This document shows positions 6,079 to 9,408 of a DNA stretch of 9,408 bases, piece by piece. A program made the translations under genes and the position numbers. The notes below the pieces were generated by a model that did no database searches, was not told the DNA's origin, and was given only the letters and a program-made list of their open reading frames with translations. The first letter of the stretch is position 1. Each line of letters begins with the position of its first letter. The DNA comes from Microcaldota archaeon (GTDB taxonomy: Archaea > Iainarchaeota > Iainarchaeia > JAADDC01), in contig JALTNN010000096.1 of NCBI GenBank assembly GCA_027000685.1, forward strand, positions 1 to 9,408, written 5' to 3'.

Positions 6079-6818
6079 TAGGGGTCGTTGTCTTCAAGGA
6101 GGGGACGCCGCTGGGCAGGGCGATTACCGGTGTTCTCTCCCACATCGAGCCCGTGGAAGTGAGGGGGCTGGGCAGGGCATACCGCTACGACTCCTCCCAC
6201 AGATCCCTCTACTTCATCCCCCTGAAGGAGAGCTTTCACTTCAACGGAAAGAGGTACGAGGAGAGGATAACGTCCTCCCTCGGGAGACCCTCCTTTATCA
6301 TCTCCCTATCACCGTTAACGGAGGGAAACGAACCCCTTCTCCACGCCACGGGAAACCTCACGAACACGAACCCCCTCTCCCACCCCTCCTTCCAGCCAAG
6401 AAGCGTCTCCCCCGTGGACGCTGACCTCCTCGGAACCCTCTTCATTGCCCTCTACAGACTTAATCTCAACCCGCACGTAGCCGCTGTCCACGACCCGCCC
6501 TCGGACCTCACCGTTCCCCACATATCGGTGAAGTTAGGGGTTGAACACGCGGAGGACGTTGTTCTCTCGATCATCGCCTCCTTCCGGAGGAAAAAGATAT
6601 TCGTGCCCTACGTGACGGTCTCCCGGTCCTTCCTCGCCGACTACTTCACGGGGGAGATCCTGAGGAGGAGGGTGGCTGCATACCACGTCCCCTACTACTG
6701 GGTTCACCACCTCGACGGGGTTATGTATAACCAGATGGCAGAGAAGGGGAGGGTAAGGGGGATCCTCGTGGAGAGGGGCCTAGTACTCCCAGGGGAACTT
6801 CCTCATAAGGAAGTGTGA
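6075..6818 (+). CDS. Putative degenerate DTD2/DtdA-like (archaeal D-aminoacyl-tRNA deacylase fold) protein, 247 aa
   Basis: No family is obvious at first sight, but several segments line up with archaeal D-aminoacyl-tRNA deacylase (DTD2). HATGN (90-94) matches the DTD2 HxTGN motif. SVSPVDADLLGTLFIALYRL followed by NPHVAAVHDPP (132-142) sits where DTD2 has its helix and the THHGP motif. DLTVPHISVKLG (144-155) matches the next strand (ELEVPSFFIEIG in DTD2). The later GGGHYAP catalytic/metal-like motif is not seen; that place holds FVPYVTVSRSFLADYF (176-191), and HHGP has become VHDPP. If homology is right, the fold is kept but the active site is changed, so deacylation may be lost or altered. 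The start is GTG at 6075, overlapping the radical SAM stop (GTGA), with GGGGGTG about 5 nt upstream. The last 39 bp overlap the convergent CCA gene. The gene itself is confident; the family is moderate. Confidence 0.55.
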   Translation: MIGVVVFKEGTPLGRAITGVLSHIEPVEVRGLGRAYRYDSSHRSLYFIPLKESFHFNGKRYEERITSSLGRPSFIISLSPLTEGNEPLLHATGNLTNTNPLSHPSFQPRSVSPVDADLLGTLFIALYRLNLNPHVAAVHDPPSDLTVPHISVKLGVEHAEDVVLSIIASFRRKKIFVPYVTVSRSFLADYFTGEILRRRVAAYHVPYYWVHHLDGVMYNQMAEKGRVRGILVERGLVLPGELPHKEV

Positions 6819-8138
6819 GAGGAAGGTCGGAAATCCCTCCACCTTCCAGTACTTCATAATCCCCCATCCCTCCACCACGTCGTAGCCCCTCTTAAGTTCC
6901 TTTCCGAGTTCACCGCCTATGCTGTCCTCTCCCTTTACTTCCTCGAGGGCCTCCATCACCTCTATAAGGAGGCTCTTCTCCTCCGCCTCGTAGAACGATA
7001 CGAGTCTTCCGTCCCTCACAAATGGACCGAAGGGGTCGTTCCTGTGCTTCTCGAGGAACCTTCCAGAATTTTCTACATCCGTTACGGGCGGCCCTTCCCT
7101 AACATGGATCCTTGCCGTGTACCTCCCTCCCACCTCGAAGAGGAGGATCACCCACTCCCTCTCATCCGTCCAGACGTCCCTTTGGATGACAAAGTTGTCC
7201 TTTAGGAGGAGCTTCCTCTCCAGCTTCCTCCCGAGCTTCTTCAGCTGTCCCCACACGTTGTCCGGCGGTGCACCCTCGGGATACCTCAGGAAGACACCCA
7301 CGATTCTGCTCCCCCTCCTCCTGAGGATCTCCCTGACTTGGGACGGGGCAAGCCTCGGCCTGTGGGGGAAGAAGAACTTCGTGGAAGGATTCCTGAGGAA
7401 CTCCCTTGACGCCACGATGAAGAGCGCCATGGAGTCCTTGGACACCGTGTGTGCGACGTTCCTGTATGGATCTACCGGATCGACGACGACGAGGGGCCTT
7501 TTCTCCCTCACCTTCCCGTTCCCCTCCAAGTCTATGTACTCTCCCCACCTCCACCTCGACGCGTTCCTCAGTACGTCAAGGAAGCTTCCGTACCGGATGA
7601 CGAGGAGCTCGCAGAGGTACCCTGAAAATCCTTCTACCTTTATCTCCGCCCCATAAACCCCTATCCCCTTCATGAAGGCCTTCAAAAGCCTAACTTCGTC
7701 CCTCTGCTCGGGCTTCAGCCTCCTCATGACGTACTCATTGTGGAGGGGTGTCCTGTCCGTGGCCGACATCACCCTCTCCCCGGGCCTCATCCGATAGGCC
7801 GGGACGATCTCGACGTCTATACCGTCCACCTTCGCCCTCAGGTAGGGGTGTTGTGCGTAGAGGAGCTCTCCTTTCATCTCCTCCGCGAGGAACCTAACCT
7901 CTTCTTCGATCCTCTCCATGGGAACGTCTCTTGGATAGATGAGGAAAACGTCTATGTCCGAGGCTCCCCTGAGGTGCGTCCCCCTCGCCGTACTCCCAGC
8001 GAACACAATCTCCTCGAAGGACAGCTTACCTGAGAGCCCGTCCAGAACCCTTTTTACCCTTTCCCGCGCCTTCCTGAGCCTTCTCTCTTCCTCCTCCGTG
8101 GGCCTTATCCTTTTGAGAACTTCCCTCAGGATCTCCAC
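6780..8138 (-). CDS. cca: Archaeal class I CCA-adding tRNA nucleotidyltransferase, about 452 aa
   Basis: Adds or repairs the 3'-terminal CCA of tRNA from CTP and ATP without a nucleic-acid template. From the GTG at 8138 the product starts VEILREVLKRIRPTEEEE, the normal archaeal N-terminus. It then shows the nucleotidyltransferase signature AGSTARGTHLRGASDIDVFL, with Gly48-Ser49 and the metal carboxylates Asp61 and Asp63. The third carboxylate is at position 110 in GIDVEIVPAYRM, where archaeal enzymes such as that of Archaeoglobus usually have Asp and this one has Glu. TDRTPLHNEYV follows, as in the family, then the central and tail domains (VVVDPVDPYRNVAHTVS and beyond). Length matches archaeal relatives (about 440-455 aa). 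The frame stays open to 8246, but that extension would run over the divergent ATPase gene and lacks family resemblance. A GTG at 8156 is an alternative start (458 aa). The 3' end overlaps the DTD2-like gene tail-to-tail. Confidence 0.93.
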   Translation of the reverse strand: MEILREVLKRIRPTEEEERRLRKARERVKRVLDGLSGKLSFEEIVFAGSTARGTHLRGASDIDVFLIYPRDVPMERIEEEVRFLAEEMKGELLYAQHPYLRAKVDGIDVEIVPAYRMRPGERVMSATDRTPLHNEYVMRRLKPEQRDEVRLLKAFMKGIGVYGAEIKVEGFSGYLCELLVIRYGSFLDVLRNASRWRWGEYIDLEGNGKVREKRPLVVVDPVDPYRNVAHTVSKDSMALFIVASREFLRNPSTKFFFPHRPRLAPSQVREILRRRGSRIVGVFLRYPEGAPPDNVWGQLKKLGRKLERKLLLKDNFVIQRDVWTDEREWVILLFEVGGRYTARIHVREGPPVTDVENSGRFLEKHRNDPFGPFVRDGRLVSFYEAEEKSLLIEVMEALEEVKGEDSIGGELGKELKRGYDVVEGWGIMKYWKVEGFPTFLSHFLMRKFPWEY

Positions 8139-8168
8139 ACGTTTAAATGGTTCCACCCCTTTTAATGT
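8139..8168. promoter_or_regulatory. Interleaved divergent leaderless promoters for cca and the secretion ATPase
   Basis: Only 30 bp separate the two GTG starts. TTTAAA at 8142-8147 is centred 24-25 bp before the rightward GTG 8169. The plus-strand TTTTAA at 8160-8165 (minus-strand TTAAAA) is centred 24-25 bp before the leftward GTG 8138. Each gene's box therefore lies next to the other gene's start, and neither gene has a well-placed Shine-Dalgarno. The geometry is seen in the sequence; promoter activity is inferred. Confidence 0.55.
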
Positions 8169-9408
8169 GTGGCACTCGATCCCCTGAAGTTCGTCAAGGT
8201 GGTGGAGGGAGAGCCCGTTGGGAGGTATATCATTGAGAAACCCCACCTCTCCGAGGCTGAGGAAAAACTACTGGACGTCCTCACGGGCGTGCTCTCCGGA
8301 AAGAGATCCTTGAACGATTCGAACCTGTCCTTCCTCGGTGATAGGGCCGACGACTTTGTCGTGCTCCTCCGTGATACCCTTTCGAAGATCCCTCCGAGAA
8401 AGCTATTCTCCCCCTCCGAGCTCCTCTCCATAGCTGAGGACGTCTTCGAGACGCTGAAGATCGTTGGGTTGGGGAGCGAGTATGTGTCCATAAAGTCCGT
8501 CTATGAGGGACTTGGGCTCGGGGACCTCGAATTCCTCCTCTACGACCCGGACCTGGAAGAGATAATGGTGAACAGGAGGAACAGGCCTCTCTTTGTCTAT
8601 CACGTACTCCACGGCCACCTCGAGACGAACGTTGTGGTTGACCCCAAAGCCCTTGCGAGGAGGCTTCTGAGGTTCCTGAACGCAAGGGGGCCCACGGCAG
8701 ATGGAAGACTTCCGGATGGAAGCAGGATAAATGTCGTCCTCGACCCAGTTTCAGATGGAGGACCCTCCATAACCGTGAGGAAGTTCAGGAGGGAGCGGCT
8801 GAACCTTGTGGAGATAATGAAGAGGGGGACAATGACCCCAGAAGTTATTGCATACCTCTGGCTCCTCATCGAAGGTATGGGGGTTGTCCCCCACAACATC
8901 ATAGTCTCCGGAAACACGGGAGGCGGAAAGACGACGACACTCAACGCCCTCATAGACCTCATCCCCCTCTCTGAGAGGATAATAACGATCGAGGACACGA
9001 GGGAGCTGAGCCTAGTCCACCCGAACTGGGTGGCCCTCTCCTCCGAGACGAACGACGTTTCCCTGAACGACCTCCTCGTGAACGCCCTGAGGATGAGACC
9101 GGACAGGATAGTTGTAGGGGAGGTGAGGGGGGAAGAGGCCGAGACGCTCCTCGCCGCCATGAACGTGGGACACGCCGGCATGGGGACGATCCACGCCAAC
9201 TCCGCTCGCGACACGATAAGGAGGCTCACCTCCCCGCCCATGAACGTCCCCGAGAGGATGGTACCCGTTCTCAACCTCATCGTTGTCCAGCACAGGGTCA
9301 GGATACCGGGAAAGGGGCTCGTGAGGAGGGTGACGCAGGTTGTGGAGCTCGTGCCCCTCGAGGGAGGGGTGAACACAGCTGAAATCTTCCGGTGGGATCC
9401 CTCGAAGG
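8169..9408 (+). CDS. Type II/IV secretion (pilus/archaellum-type) ATPase, FlaI/TadA/VirB11 superfamily, cut by window edge
   Basis: An open frame from GTG 8169 (VALDPLKFVKVVEGEPVGRY...) to the window end gives 413 codons with no stop. The N-terminal half (1-120) is helical. The middle region GDLEFLLYDPDLEEIMVNR is the conserved N-domain entry of this superfamily. The ATPase core follows: Walker A GNTGGGKTT (248-256, Lys254), the Asp/Glu box IEDTREL (274-280), RMRPDRIVVGEVRG (308-321) with the Walker B Glu318, and the His box HAGMGTIHANS (335-345). These hexameric cytoplasmic motors drive pilin, archaellin or DNA transport together with a TadC/FlaJ membrane platform, which would be expected just downstream. 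The small pilins at 1-499 are plausible clients, though they are distant. FlaI, TadA and VirB11-type members cannot be separated from this fragment; the absence of archaellum genes nearby favours a pilus role. Confidence 0.9.
   Translation, partial: MALDPLKFVKVVEGEPVGRYIIEKPHLSEAEEKLLDVLTGVLSGKRSLNDSNLSFLGDRADDFVVLLRDTLSKIPPRKLFSPSELLSIAEDVFETLKIVGLGSEYVSIKSVYEGLGLGDLEFLLYDPDLEEIMVNRRNRPLFVYHVLHGHLETNVVVDPKALARRLLRFLNARGPTADGRLPDGSRINVVLDPVSDGGPSITVRKFRRERLNLVEIMKRGTMTPEVIAYLWLLIEGMGVVPHNIIVSGNTGGGKTTTLNALIDLIPLSERIITIEDTRELSLVHPNWVALSSETNDVSLNDLLVNALRMRPDRIVVGEVRGEEAETLLAAMNVGHAGMGTIHANSARDTIRRLTSPPMNVPERMVPVLNLIVVQHRVRIPGKGLVRRVTQVVELVPLEGGVNTAEIFRWDPSK

Noticed and set aside
8139..8246. 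36-codon N-terminal extension of the CCA enzyme to an ATG at 8246
   Set aside because: It would overlap the start of the divergent ATPase gene by 78 bp, adds residues unlike archaeal CCA enzymes, and runs through the TATA-like boxes. GTG 8138 restores the normal N-terminus and length.
8600..9376. 258-codon minus-strand open frame opposite the ATPase
   Set aside because: Shadow frame: the plus strand has all Walker and His-box motifs, while the minus frame is low-complexity Ser/Thr/Arg without recognisable domains.
1..9408. Search by eye for CRISPR repeats, tRNA genes, insertion sequences and long inverted repeats
   Set aside because: None seen; the repeated AGGAGG/CCTCCT words are a by-product of AGG, GAG and CTC codon preference rather than a repeat family.

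Overview
The window reads as a very compact archaeal chromosome, most likely from a thermophile of euryarchaeal type. The evidence is arginine coded almost entirely by AGG/AGA, TATA-like boxes about 25 bp from the first codon of operon-leading genes, frequent GTG/TTG starts, an archaeal class I CCA-adding enzyme, and small pilins with the archaeal class III signal peptide. I cannot name the species. No tRNA, rRNA, CRISPR array, insertion sequence or long repeat was seen, and almost every base is coding: the only gaps are 78, 114 and 30 bp.

Layout, left to right. (1) 1-499, minus strand: three tiny overlapping genes for class III signal-peptide pilins, the last cut by the window edge. (2) 578-1573, plus: an MscS-family mechanosensitive channel. 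(3) 1560-4144, minus: a two-gene operon in which a 464-residue protein with two tandem, diverged ThyX-like halves is followed, with a TTGA stop/start overlap, by serine hydroxymethyltransferase. (4) 4259-6818, plus: a three-gene operon of an ASCH-domain protein, a radical SAM protein with an N-terminal B12-binding-like region, and a protein resembling a degenerate archaeal D-aminoacyl-tRNA deacylase (DTD2). (5) 6780-8138, minus: CCA-adding tRNA nucleotidyltransferase, tail-to-tail with the previous gene and overlapping it by 39 bp. (6) 8169 to the right edge, plus: a type II/IV secretion ATPase of the FlaI/TadA/VirB11 superfamily, divergent from the CCA gene.

How they may work together. SHMT makes the methylene-pterin that a flavin-dependent thymidylate synthase consumes, so the glyA/ThyX-like pair is metabolically coherent. 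The pilins at the left and the assembly ATPase at the right are the two kinds of part needed for an archaeal pilus, although 7.7 kb of unrelated genes separates them. The ASCH, DTD2-like and CCA genes all belong to families that touch RNA or tRNA.

The most unusual object is the double ThyX-like protein. Its first half keeps the SxRY part of the ThyX signature but has lost RHR, and its second half keeps RHR but has lost SxRY, suggesting one composite active site rather than two. A second theme is initiation: operon-leading genes look leaderless, while internal genes overlap the preceding stop codon and carry Shine-Dalgarno sequences.
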